A DNA stretch of 64,000 nt from Gordonia crocea. Lineage in GTDB: Bacteria > Actinomycetota > Actinomycetes > Mycobacteriales > Mycobacteriaceae. Positions 36,133 through 44,717 of the stretch are shown one piece after another; positions within the stretch are counted from its first letter, which is position 1, and each line of letters opens with the position of its first letter. Made by a program: the position numbers and the translations under genes. The stretch is taken from the NCBI RefSeq assembly GCF_009932435.1, contig NZ_BJOU01000019.1, positions 124,001 through 188,000 of the forward strand, written 5' to 3'. The notes below the pieces were generated by a model, which made no database searches, was not told where the DNA came from, and saw only the letters and a list, made by a program, of their open reading frames with translations.

Positions 36133-36876
36133 TCAGGTCAGCGCGAACTTGACGGTCACCGTGTAGGTGAGGGTCTGTTGGCCCGGCTCGATCGGCACGG
36201 GTGCGGCCGCCATCGCGTCGGGGGCGCGGCGGTAGGACGGGCCCACCGAATCGGCGGTGTTCGTCTCGGTGATCACCAACGCCTTGCCGAGTTTGTCCCC
36301 GGCCAGGCGGGCGTACTGGTCGGCGCGCGCCCGGGCGTCGGCGAAGGCGGCCTCGCGCGCATTGCGCATCAGCGCCGAATTGTCGTCGATGGCGAAGCTC
36401 ACACCCGACAGGCGGGTGTTGTTGCCGCCGGCGGTGACGATGTTGCCGAGAATCGTGGAGGCCTTGGCGAGGTCGCGGATCTTGATCGAGACGGTGTTGG
36501 TCGCCTGGTAGCCACTGATGGTGGACGTACCGCCGCCCGGGCCCGGCGAGGAGTAGCGCGGTGAGATGGAGACCTGCTGGGTTTGCACGTCTTTGCGGTC
36601 CACGCCGGCCTCGACGGCCGCGTCGGTGATCTTGGTGATCTTGGCCGAGGTCTCGTTGATGGCCGCGGAGACGTCGGCGGCCTCCGCCTCGACGCCGACG
36701 GTCGCGCTGAGGGTGTCGGGCACCCCGGTCACCTTGCCGTTGCCGACGACGGTGACCGAACGCGTGTCGTCGACGGAGTTCGACGAGGCCGAACATCCGA
36801 CGAGGACGGCCCCGGCGGCGCCGATGCCGGCGATCAGCGCGACGGCGGTGCGGAAGCGGTGCGGTGTGGTGGGCAT
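36133..36876 (-). CDS. SIMPL-domain (DUF541) lipoprotein
   Basis: The 247-residue protein starts MPTTPHRFRTAVALIAGI. A signal peptide ends in the lipobox LVGC. The SIMPL domain is clear: SVTVVGNGKVTGVPDTLSATVGVEAEA, AREAAFADARARADQYARLAGDKLG, and the TYTVTVKFAL end. SIMPL proteins form oligomers at the cell envelope; an actinobacterial role is undefined. It is likely to be exposed on the outer face of the plasma membrane. Confidence 0.9.
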   Translation of the reverse strand: MPTTPHRFRTAVALIAGIGAAGAVLVGCSASSNSVDDTRSVTVVGNGKVTGVPDTLSATVGVEAEAADVSAAINETSAKITKITDAAVEAGVDRKDVQTQQVSISPRYSSPGPGGGTSTISGYQATNTVSIKIRDLAKASTILGNIVTAGGNNTRLSGVSFAIDDNSALMRNAREAAFADARARADQYARLAGDKLGKALVITETNTADSVGPSYRRAPDAMAAAPVPIEPGQQTLTYTVTVKFALT

Positions 36877-36894
36877 ATCAGCGGCTCCGATCAC

Positions 36895-37305
36895 TCAGTC
36901 CGAAACGGTGTCGGCGATGCGGTCGCCGACCGCGGTCACCACGATCCCGACGATCGAGACGATGATCGCCGCCCAGATCGCCGACCACCAGAACTTGTCG
37001 ACGACCAGGCCCCACCCGGTCACGTGGTTGCTGAACCAGGACACCAGCCACAGCATCAGCGCGTTGACGATCACGTGGAACAGGCCCAACGTCAGGATGT
37101 AGAACGGGATGGAGAGGAACTGCACGACCGGCTTGACGAACGCGTTCACGACGCCGAAGACGACCGCCACGATCAACACGATCCCGACCTTGCGCCACAC
37201 CGAATCGGCGTTGCCCCATTCGAAATGCATGCTGTCGGGAACCAACAGGGTCGCGAGCCACAGGGTGACGCCGGTCGTCGCGGTGCGCCAGAGGAAAGGG
37301 ATCAT
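36895..37305 (-). CDS. Four-helix phage-holin-like (PF04020 type) membrane protein
   Basis: The 136-residue protein has four hydrophobic helices and the motif VFGVVNAFVKPVVQFLSIPFYILTLGLF...VNALMLWLVSW, diagnostic of the mycobacterial 4TMS holin superfamily IV annotation. Despite the name, chromosomal members are not known to lyse cells. It is divergent from the ten-gene operon starting at 37387; the 81-bp gap contains a perfect 19-bp palindrome. Confidence 0.88.
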   Translation of the reverse strand: MIPFLWRTATTGVTLWLATLLVPDSMHFEWGNADSVWRKVGIVLIVAVVFGVVNAFVKPVVQFLSIPFYILTLGLFHVIVNALMLWLVSWFSNHVTGWGLVVDKFWWSAIWAAIIVSIVGIVVTAVGDRIADTVSD

Positions 37306-37349
37306 GGCCCGATCCTGCCAGATTCAGCCAACTGGGTGGGCGATTCATT

Positions 37350-37368
37350 CGTCTGGGTCACCCAGACG
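37350..37368. promoter_or_regulatory. Perfect 19-bp palindrome before the ten-gene operon
   Basis: CGTCTGGGT-c-ACCCAGACG is a perfect 9-1-9 inverted repeat ending 18 bases before the ATG at 37387. It sits in the divergent promoter region of the holin-like gene and the ten-gene operon. No regulator gene is within the operon, so an unlinked repressor or activator is implied. Confidence 0.65.
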
Positions 37369-37386
37369 CGCAGGACATGTGAAAAC

Positions 37387-38085
37387 ATGGCATCCGTGTC
37401 GTCGTTCAATCCGTTTGGTCAGGGTAATGACCCGGGCCAGTCGTCGCCCTCTGGAGCACCGTCGGGGTACCCGGGTGCGCCCCAAACGGGTCAGCCGGGT
37501 CCGGGTCAACCGGGGCCGGGTCAGCCGGGGCCGGGCTACCCGGGCCGGCATGTGCAGCCCGGGCCGGTTCAATCCGGTCCGCCCCAACCCCCGGCGCAGC
37601 CGGGGCAGTGGGTCCCCAACGCGGGGCCGCAGGCCACACCGGGCCGACACGAGGCCCCCGGTGGTGCGGGCGGGTTCGGCACGACGCCTTTTGACCACGG
37701 TGTTTCGACGGGAACCGGGGTCGACCCGGCCGACCCGCTCGCGCGCCGCCAATCCGGGTCGTCGGTTCCCGGCGGTAGCGCGATCACCATGGCCGAGCCG
37801 CCGAACGGGTTGCTGATTGCGGCAGCGGTGCTGGCCGCGGTCGGTGGAATCATCGGCGCGATCGGCTGGGGTCACTGGTGGTCCCTGCTGGGCTGGGTGT
37901 TGGCCGGCCCGTTGGCCATCTGGTTCGTCGCGCGGTTCGTCGCCGTCGACACCGAGCGCAAGACCGCTACGGTGTACTCGCGACCCGGGTCCACCGGGGT
38001 GCTGTGGGCGGTGGCGATTGCTTTGGTCGTCATCGGGATCGCGGTGACGGCGTTGGCCGTCGGATTCTGGGTCGGGCGGTTGTGA
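37387..38085 (+). CDS. Operon gene 1: Pro/Gly/Gln-rich tail plus three membrane helices
   Basis: The 232-residue protein starts MASVSSFNPFGQG. Residues ~8-135 are low complexity with PGPGQ repeats and few hydrophobics. Three hydrophobic helices follow (residues ~139-158, 161-180 and 207-228), ending WVGRL. I recognise no enzymatic motif. Similar tails recur in operon genes 2, 3 and 9, with (N/D)PF motifs. The stop overlaps the next ATG (TGATG). No strong ribosome site precedes the ATG. A membrane docking subunit is a fair guess. Confidence 0.75.
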   Translation: MASVSSFNPFGQGNDPGQSSPSGAPSGYPGAPQTGQPGPGQPGPGQPGPGYPGRHVQPGPVQSGPPQPPAQPGQWVPNAGPQATPGRHEAPGGAGGFGTTPFDHGVSTGTGVDPADPLARRQSGSSVPGGSAITMAEPPNGLLIAAAVLAAVGGIIGAIGWGHWWSLLGWVLAGPLAIWFVARFVAVDTERKTATVYSRPGSTGVLWAVAIALVVIGIAVTALAVGFWVGRL

Positions 38086-40898
38086 TGGCAAGGGGGATTC
38101 ATCCGGTGGCGGATTCGCGATCAGTCGTGGCCAGGTGGTTCGCCGTCGTCGCGCTCGCGGTGCTGCTGGCGCCGTTGGGCCTGCTGCTCGGCGCGGCCCA
38201 TGCCGAACCGGCTGATGGCGACGCCGCCGTCTCCCGGTTCGCGTCGTGTGTGGCCGGTCAGAAGAACGGCCAGGTGCTGTTCCTCATGGACGAATCGCTG
38301 AGCCTGCAGAAGTCCGACGCCACGGCGGCCCGGGTGGCCGCCGCGAAGGAACTCGCCCGCCAGCTGCGCATGGTCGCCGAGCGCGACGGCACCCGGCTGG
38401 ACCTGTCGGTGGCGGCCTTCGCCGACGGCTACCGGGTGATCACCGACTGGACCGAGCTGAACGCGAACTCGATGGGTGCGGTGACCGCCGGTCTGGACAA
38501 GCTGGGGCAGAGCAACACCGGGCGCGACACCGACTATGCGACGGCCCTGGCCAACGCCGCGTCGGCGCTCGCCGCCAAGCGCCGGCCCGATGCCGCGGCC
38601 GGGTGCCAGATGATCGTCTGGTTCACCGACGGCGCGCTCGACTTCGACTACCAGAACCGCGGCCGGGTCGACAAAGAGTTCGCCCCCGGCCAGCAGCTCA
38701 CCAGCCCGGCCGATCGCGACGCGATGAAGAAGGCCGCCGAGCAGAGCATCTGCCGGCCCGGCGGAATCGCCGACCAGTTGCGCTCGGCAGGGGTCATCAC
38801 CGTCGCCATCGGCCTCGACGCCCAGTCCCGCGCCTCGGACTTCGACCTGTTGCAGGCGATCGCCACCGGGAAGTCGGATGGCGGCCGCACCTGCGGGTCG
38901 ATCACCCAGCCGGTGCCGGGGGCGTTCTACCGGGTCACCGACATCGACGAGTTGGTGCGCGCCTTCGCCACGATCGGCGGCGGCGCCGGCGTGGAGACCA
39001 AGCGCGGAGCCTGCCCGAACAACCGGGTCTGCGAAGACGCCAAGCACCGCTTCGTCCTCGACGAGTCGGTGTCGAGCGTCAGCATCATCGCCGACGCGAC
39101 GACGACCGGCCTGATCCCGGTCCTGGTGGCGCCAGACGGGTCCGAGCACCGCCTCGAGACCGGGAAACCGGGGAAGGTCGACATCGCCGGAACCGCGGTG
39201 AGTTATTCCTCGCCGAGTCCGAAGTCGGTGTCCATCGAGATGGCGGCCGCCGACGCGAAGAAGTGGCGCGGTGTCTGGGCCCTGGTGTTCGTGTCGCCCG
39301 ATCAGACGGTGAGCGCACAGACCCAGTCCAACATCCGGATCTACGGAGATCTGGCGCCGGCGTGGCCGGCCTATGGCAATTACAAGTTGCGGGCCGGCGA
39401 CAAACTTGCCCAGTTCAACTTCGTCGTGACCAACAAGAGCAACCAGACCGTCGCGGTCGAGGCGTTGCCGGGCACGGTCTCCTTCGACGCCGGGTTGGTC
39501 ACCCGCGGTGGCCAGACCGTCACGATCGCCCGCAACCTGCCGAAGAACAAGGTGACGCAGACGCAGACCGCCGACCTGTCCAAGGTCGCGCCCGGTCCGG
39601 CGATGCTGCGGATGAAGCTCGCGGTCACCACCGCGCCGGCGCGCGACTCCCGGGGCAAGCTGGTCCCCGGAACCCCGTTGGTGCCCAAGGGCGTCGACCT
39701 GCCGGTGACGATCAACCCGCCGGCCGGGTACCCCCAGGTCGCCTCGCGCGTCGACTTCGGCACGGTCACCGGTTCCGGCGAGGCGACCGTCGATCTGGAG
39801 TTCCACGGTCCGGGCTGCGTCTGGGTGGCACCGCAGGGCGCCACCAAGGTGGAGGCGTCGCCGAGCGGCACCGATGGGCTGAACGTGACGTCGACGGCGA
39901 CCAGCGCGAAGAACTGCGCCTCGGACCCCGGGGCGGGGGAACAAGGCAAGTTGCCGCTCACCCTGCACGTCCCGAACCAGGGGCGCGGCGACGTCGGCGG
40001 CACCGTGACCGTGATGGTCGCCAAAGCGGACGGCCAGGGCGAACCCCGGGCCATGCAGGTCCAGTTCAGTGCGACCCTGGCCAAGCAGCAGGATGCGGCC
40101 AACACCCTGCTGGGCATCCTCGCTGCGCTGATCCTGGGCCCGCTTGTGCCGCTCGGCCTGGCGTACCTGGCCAAGTGGTGGACGGCGCGGATCCCCGCGC
40201 GCTCGCTGCGCGCCGAGGTCATCCCGGTGACGATCAGCGGGTCGTCGGTCCTGCGCGACGGTGAACCGTTCGCCTTCCGCGACAACGACTTGGTCCGCAT
40301 GGTCCCCGGTACCGCGGCACCGACGCGACACCTGGCGATCGATGGGATCTCGCTCGACACCCGCGTCGGGCGGTCGCCGTTCGGCACCGGCTACGTCGTG
40401 GCCAGCGCGCCCGGGATGATCGGGGCGGCGGGCAAAACCGGCGACAGCGTCGGACCCGCGCCGGATGCCCGGCTCCCGCTCAACGTCCACAACCGGTGGT
40501 TCGTCTTGCACAACCCCGGCGGGCCCGCCGATCGGGCCGATGTGGTGGTCCTCGTGGGCGACGACGCCGGGTCGGTGACGCTGGAACGCTTCAGCGAGGA
40601 GATCACCGAGTCGGTGGGTACCGTGGTCGCCACGCTGCGCCAGCAGGCCGGCGCTCCCGCCGCCACCGGCGAGTCGCCGGATCCGTTCGGCCGGGCGGGT
40701 GGGGTGCCCGGTGGCGATCCGTTCGCCGCGCAGCCACCGCCGCCGCGGCCGGGTTCGTTCGGCCCGCCGCAGGGCGGTCCGGTTGGTCCGCCGCAGAGTG
40801 GTCCGCCGCAGGCCGGTCCGCCGCAGGGCGGCCCGGGTGGCCCCCCGCAGGCCGGGCCCGGTGGCCCCCCGCGCGACTACAACCCGTTCGACAACTGA
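38085..40898 (+). CDS. Operon gene 2: exported VWA-domain protein with membrane anchor and cytosolic tail
   Basis: The 937-residue protein has a signal peptide (WFAVVALAVLLAPLGLLLG, likely cleavage AHA|E). A von Willebrand A domain spans residues ~55-310, with MIDAS D69-E-S71-L-S73, a later threonine (GRDTDYAT) and the FTDGALD aspartate. Beta-rich domains follow, then a helix at ~674-698 (LLGILAALILGPLVPLGLAYL). The cytosolic end is Pro/Gly-rich with DPFG, DPFA and NPFDN. The VWA domain should face outward and bind a metal-dependent ligand while the tail contacts cytosolic partners. An MIDAS-type sensor or adhesin of a conflict/stress system is inferred. Confidence 0.85.
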   Translation: MARGIHPVADSRSVVARWFAVVALAVLLAPLGLLLGAAHAEPADGDAAVSRFASCVAGQKNGQVLFLMDESLSLQKSDATAARVAAAKELARQLRMVAERDGTRLDLSVAAFADGYRVITDWTELNANSMGAVTAGLDKLGQSNTGRDTDYATALANAASALAAKRRPDAAAGCQMIVWFTDGALDFDYQNRGRVDKEFAPGQQLTSPADRDAMKKAAEQSICRPGGIADQLRSAGVITVAIGLDAQSRASDFDLLQAIATGKSDGGRTCGSITQPVPGAFYRVTDIDELVRAFATIGGGAGVETKRGACPNNRVCEDAKHRFVLDESVSSVSIIADATTTGLIPVLVAPDGSEHRLETGKPGKVDIAGTAVSYSSPSPKSVSIEMAAADAKKWRGVWALVFVSPDQTVSAQTQSNIRIYGDLAPAWPAYGNYKLRAGDKLAQFNFVVTNKSNQTVAVEALPGTVSFDAGLVTRGGQTVTIARNLPKNKVTQTQTADLSKVAPGPAMLRMKLAVTTAPARDSRGKLVPGTPLVPKGVDLPVTINPPAGYPQVASRVDFGTVTGSGEATVDLEFHGPGCVWVAPQGATKVEASPSGTDGLNVTSTATSAKNCASDPGAGEQGKLPLTLHVPNQGRGDVGGTVTVMVAKADGQGEPRAMQVQFSATLAKQQDAANTLLGILAALILGPLVPLGLAYLAKWWTARIPARSLRAEVIPVTISGSSVLRDGEPFAFRDNDLVRMVPGTAAPTRHLAIDGISLDTRVGRSPFGTGYVVASAPGMIGAAGKTGDSVGPAPDARLPLNVHNRWFVLHNPGGPADRADVVVLVGDDAGSVTLERFSEEITESVGTVVATLRQQAGAPAATGESPDPFGRAGGVPGGDPFAAQPPPPRPGSFGPPQGGPVGPPQSGPPQAGPPQGGPGGPPQAGPGGPPRDYNPFDN

Positions 40899-40931
40899 CC
40901 CGATCTAGTCCGTGAAGAGGATTGAAACCAG

Positions 40932-43900
40932 ATGAAGCGTTTTCTCGTCGTCGGCTGCGGTGGTTCCGGTGGGGCCGCGCTGGCCTACATGATGGACCAG
41001 CTCGAGTCCGACCTCCGTGCGCACGGCATCAACCGGCTGCCGGCCGGTTGGCAGTTCGTGCACCTCGACGTGCCCACGTCGCCGTCGCCGGTTGCCGGTG
41101 TCGGGACCGTGCCCGACCACGGCGGGGTCTACGTCGGCACCGGACCCGAGAGTGACGGCTACAAGGTCCTCGACAACGCACTGTCGCAGCGGTTGATCGC
41201 CAACAACGCCCTCGACACCATCGCGACCTGGGCCCCGCGCGAGCCGGAGCAGGTGTACACCCCGCTCTCCACCGGTGCCGGCCAGTACCGCGCGCTGGGG
41301 CGCATGATCACGCTGAGCCGCGTCGACACCGTGCGCAAGGCGCTGCAGCGGTCCTGGGACACGCTGTTCGCCAACTCCACCGACACCGAGATGCGGTCGC
41401 TGAAGATCCCGGGTGCGGGACCGTACAGTTCCAACGACCAGCCGATCGTCCTCGTCGTCTCGTCGATGGCCGGCGGCGCCGGTGCCTCGATGGCGCTGGA
41501 CATCTGCCGCATCCTCACGCTGGTGCAGGGCGTCGATCCGCGCCTCATGGGCGTGTTCATGGTGACCCCGGACATCTTCGAGTCGCTCGACGAATCCGCC
41601 ATCACCGGGACCCGGGCCAACGCCCTGGCCATGCTCGGCGAGATCGTGGCCAGCCAGACCGGCTCGGCGCGGGAGAGCGACGTCGAGTTGTTGCGCGCAC
41701 TCGGGCACGAGCACGGTGAGGGGGAGCGGATCCCGTTCGCCCGCGTCTTCCCGATCGGCCGCTATGTCGGTGCACAGCGGACCGTCTTCGGCGACGGCAC
41801 CCCGGGTGCGGTGTACCGCGGGCTCGGCCGAGGGTTGGCGGGCATGGTCCTGTCCGGCTCGGCCACCCAGCAGTTCATCGAGTGGGACCTCACCAACCAG
41901 ACCGGCGACCAGGGGTCGCTGGAGTACCTCGGGTGGGGCAACAAGCAGTGGAACAACATCCCGTGGGGAACCTTCGGCTACGCCAGCCTGTCGATGGGCC
42001 GCGACCGCTACGCCGAGTACTCGGCGCAACGGTTGGCGCGCAGCAGCATCGACAAGCTGCTGCACGGCCACGTCCAGCCGGGCAACGACGCCTCCGATGA
42101 GGAACAGGTCAACGCCATCCTCGACAACCAGTGGAGCAACATCTGCCATTCGCTGGGACTGCCCGACGGCGCCGACGGATCGGCGGCCGTCGTCGCACCG
42201 TGGTTGACCCACACCGTGCTGCCCGGCGACCAGGTGGTCGCGCAGTCGCGCAACGTGGTCAACGCCTGCGTGCGGCCGATGATCGACCAGACTCCCGGCA
42301 TCAACGGGGAGCAGTGGTCGGCGCGCGTCGGACAGGTGCTCGTCGAGCAGCGGCACAACCTCGCGGAGGGGGCCAACGCGGCGGCGTACCACGACGCCTT
42401 CGTGTGGCACCAGAACTTCGTCGCCCACCTCGAGCAGGCCACGTCCCGGGCGCTGGCCACCCAGGGGCTGCCGTATGCGACCGGTCTGGTCAAGCGCGTC
42501 GCCCGCCTCCTCGACGACGTCTTGCTACCGTCGCTGACCGACCTGTCGAAGTACGGGCCGGCCGATATCGCCGACCTGCCGCCGGAGACCAAGGGCACGC
42601 TGGCCGGGCTGTCGGGCACCATCACCAACCCGGCGCCGATCGCCGACGAGGTGTTCGCGGGTTCGGCGCGCACCGTCGAGCGCCAGATCTACGCCGCGCT
42701 GGCACACCACGTCGGCAATGCGTGCGGTGCGATGATCACCGAGGTCTTCGACCCGCTGATCGACGCGCTCAACGAAGCGCAAACCCTGCTGCGGCAGGCC
42801 GCAGGGGCGAACCGGCAGCAGGTGGGCCTGGCCCAGTTGCAGACCGAGGAGTACGCGGCCTGGCCGGCCGACTCCGACGAGCTGGTGGCCGAGCGCTTCT
42901 CCGAGGCGGACAACGAGGTCATGCTGACCCGCTCGGCGGAGTTCAAGCAGCGCTACGAGATCGACCTGCCCGCCTCGGTCGGTGCGACCAGCACCGACCC
43001 GCGCCTGCTGGGCGAGGGCATCTCCCGCGCGGCGGGCCACGTCATCACCGGGTATTGGACGACTCTCGACGGGACGACGTCGCCGGCCGACGAGCGCGCC
43101 GTCGTCGAGCGGACCACCACCTGGGTCTCGCGGGCCTTCCCGCGGCACCCGGAGACCGGTGACGGTTTGATCGCCCAGCGGGCCAGCTACGACGTGCACC
43201 TGCGCCCGGGAGAACTGCTGGGCCGCGCCCGGCGCTTCGTCGGGCGCACCGGCGAGTCGTTCGACCGGTTCTGCTCGGTCTCGCTGCGCGAGTACGTGGA
43301 GGGCTATGACGCGCCGGAGTCCGAGCGGGCCGCCCGCCGCAGCGACCTGGAGCTGCGCTTCATCGAGGCCGTCAACCTCGCCCGCCCCCTCGCCAGCGTC
43401 AACGAGAACGCGATGCAGGCCATCCACGGCGTCGCCGAGATGGTGTACCGCTACAAGTTCTCCGCGATCCCGTTCCAGGGGCTCCCGGTCGCCGAGAACC
43501 TGATGGCCGGGCTGAACTCCACCGCGCGCGTGGACAAGAAGAGCGGGGACGCGGTCAAGAACGCCCTCACCGACGAGGCGAAGATCAAGCGCATCGACAT
43601 CTTCGGCTCCTATCCGAACTACTCGCCGCTGGCCTACGAGGCGGTCATCGAGCCCGCCGCGCGCCAGTGGTTGGCGTCGTCGCCCGGTCAGCGCAAGGCG
43701 TTCTGGACCATGCGCCGGAGCCGGCCGCTGGAGGCCAGCCTGCCGATGCACGAGAACGAGCGGCGCGCGATGGTGGCCGGATGGATCCTCGGCCAGGCCC
43801 TCGGGTTCATCCAGGTGCCGCCGCCGCCGTTCACCGACGCCGTGCACGTGTGGGATACCGAGGACCGGCGCTGGCTGGCCTTCCCCAACCCGTTGCTGAC

Positions 43901-44717
43901 CCCGCAGTCGGAGTTCCTCGCCGACTACGACTGGCTGCCCGCGGTTCTGGAATCGGTGCTGCTGGCTATCGCGCAGAGCCACAAGCCGCCGGTCATGTCG
44001 TCGATGGCGCCGTACCGCGCGCTGCGCCACATCTACGACGCCGGTGCGGAGAACCCGGCGTCGGGGCTGGACCAGCGCCAACTCGCCGCCGCGGTGAACA
44101 TGGCGAACTGGCTGCGCAACGGCGAGACCGGGACCGGTGTGGCGTCGGCCATCCCGGATTCGGGGCCGGGGCTCTCGATCCGCGACCGCGCCGAGAAGCT
44201 GCGGGCTTACTTCGCCTACCAGAACGACTTCGTGTCGAAGAACTACATGGAACCGGGCCAGGGCTCGAGTCCGGGTCATCCCGGCGCCGACGGCACCGGG
44301 GTGTTCGCCCGGATCACCGTGCGCCAGCAGGCGTCGAAGACCCCGATCTACCGCGACGTCGCGCCGGATGTCTTCTGGGCGACCAACGAGTTGGCCGGCC
44401 TGGTCGACGCGGCCGTGGCGATCGCCGAGCAGGGCACGGTGGCCCCGGCACCCGCCCCGAACTTCCAGGGCGGCGACACCTACCAGGTGCCGTCAATGGA
44501 TCCGGCCGCGGCCTTCACCCAGGAACCGTCGGCCCAGCCGCCGGTGCCGCCGACGGCCCAGCCGCCGGTGCCGCCGACACCCCAGCCGCCGACGTCATCG
44601 CCGTATGCGCCACCGGCCCCCGAAACGGGGCCGGGCACGCCCGGCGGGCCGCAGGGCCAGGGCGGGCCCAACCCGTTCGGAGGTTTGCAGTCCCCTGAGC
44701 AGCCGGGCGGGTTCTGA
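40932..44717 (+). CDS. Operon gene 3: tubulin/FtsZ-like giant protein
   Basis: The 1261-residue protein starts MKRFLVVGCGGSGGAALAYMMD with a glycine-rich nucleotide loop at residues 8-14. A second element VSSMAGGAGASMALDICR (180-186 core) matches the tubulin signature loop GGGTG(S/A)G in modified form. This is the pattern of the Tubulin_2 family of large actinobacterial tubulin-like proteins. The middle ~900 residues are helical without known domains. The last ~80 residues are Pro/Gln-rich and end PNPFGGLQSPEQPGGF. It probably binds GTP and may polymerise or act as a GTP-dependent scaffold. Ribosome site GAGG lies 12 bases before the ATG. Confidence 0.85.
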   Translation: MKRFLVVGCGGSGGAALAYMMDQLESDLRAHGINRLPAGWQFVHLDVPTSPSPVAGVGTVPDHGGVYVGTGPESDGYKVLDNALSQRLIANNALDTIATWAPREPEQVYTPLSTGAGQYRALGRMITLSRVDTVRKALQRSWDTLFANSTDTEMRSLKIPGAGPYSSNDQPIVLVVSSMAGGAGASMALDICRILTLVQGVDPRLMGVFMVTPDIFESLDESAITGTRANALAMLGEIVASQTGSARESDVELLRALGHEHGEGERIPFARVFPIGRYVGAQRTVFGDGTPGAVYRGLGRGLAGMVLSGSATQQFIEWDLTNQTGDQGSLEYLGWGNKQWNNIPWGTFGYASLSMGRDRYAEYSAQRLARSSIDKLLHGHVQPGNDASDEEQVNAILDNQWSNICHSLGLPDGADGSAAVVAPWLTHTVLPGDQVVAQSRNVVNACVRPMIDQTPGINGEQWSARVGQVLVEQRHNLAEGANAAAYHDAFVWHQNFVAHLEQATSRALATQGLPYATGLVKRVARLLDDVLLPSLTDLSKYGPADIADLPPETKGTLAGLSGTITNPAPIADEVFAGSARTVERQIYAALAHHVGNACGAMITEVFDPLIDALNEAQTLLRQAAGANRQQVGLAQLQTEEYAAWPADSDELVAERFSEADNEVMLTRSAEFKQRYEIDLPASVGATSTDPRLLGEGISRAAGHVITGYWTTLDGTTSPADERAVVERTTTWVSRAFPRHPETGDGLIAQRASYDVHLRPGELLGRARRFVGRTGESFDRFCSVSLREYVEGYDAPESERAARRSDLELRFIEAVNLARPLASVNENAMQAIHGVAEMVYRYKFSAIPFQGLPVAENLMAGLNSTARVDKKSGDAVKNALTDEAKIKRIDIFGSYPNYSPLAYEAVIEPAARQWLASSPGQRKAFWTMRRSRPLEASLPMHENERRAMVAGWILGQALGFIQVPPPPFTDAVHVWDTEDRRWLAFPNPLLTPQSEFLADYDWLPAVLESVLLAIAQSHKPPVMSSMAPYRALRHIYDAGAENPASGLDQRQLAAAVNMANWLRNGETGTGVASAIPDSGPGLSIRDRAEKLRAYFAYQNDFVSKNYMEPGQGSSPGHPGADGTGVFARITVRQQASKTPIYRDVAPDVFWATNELAGLVDAAVAIAEQGTVAPAPAPNFQGGDTYQVPSMDPAAAFTQEPSAQPPVPPTAQPPVPPTPQPPTSSPYAPPAPETGPGTPGGPQGQGGPNPFGGLQSPEQPGGF

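Noticed and set aside
36895..37305. Prophage holin
   Set aside because: No phage genes nearby. Chromosomal PF04020-type proteins are common in mycolate bacteria and are not lysis genes.
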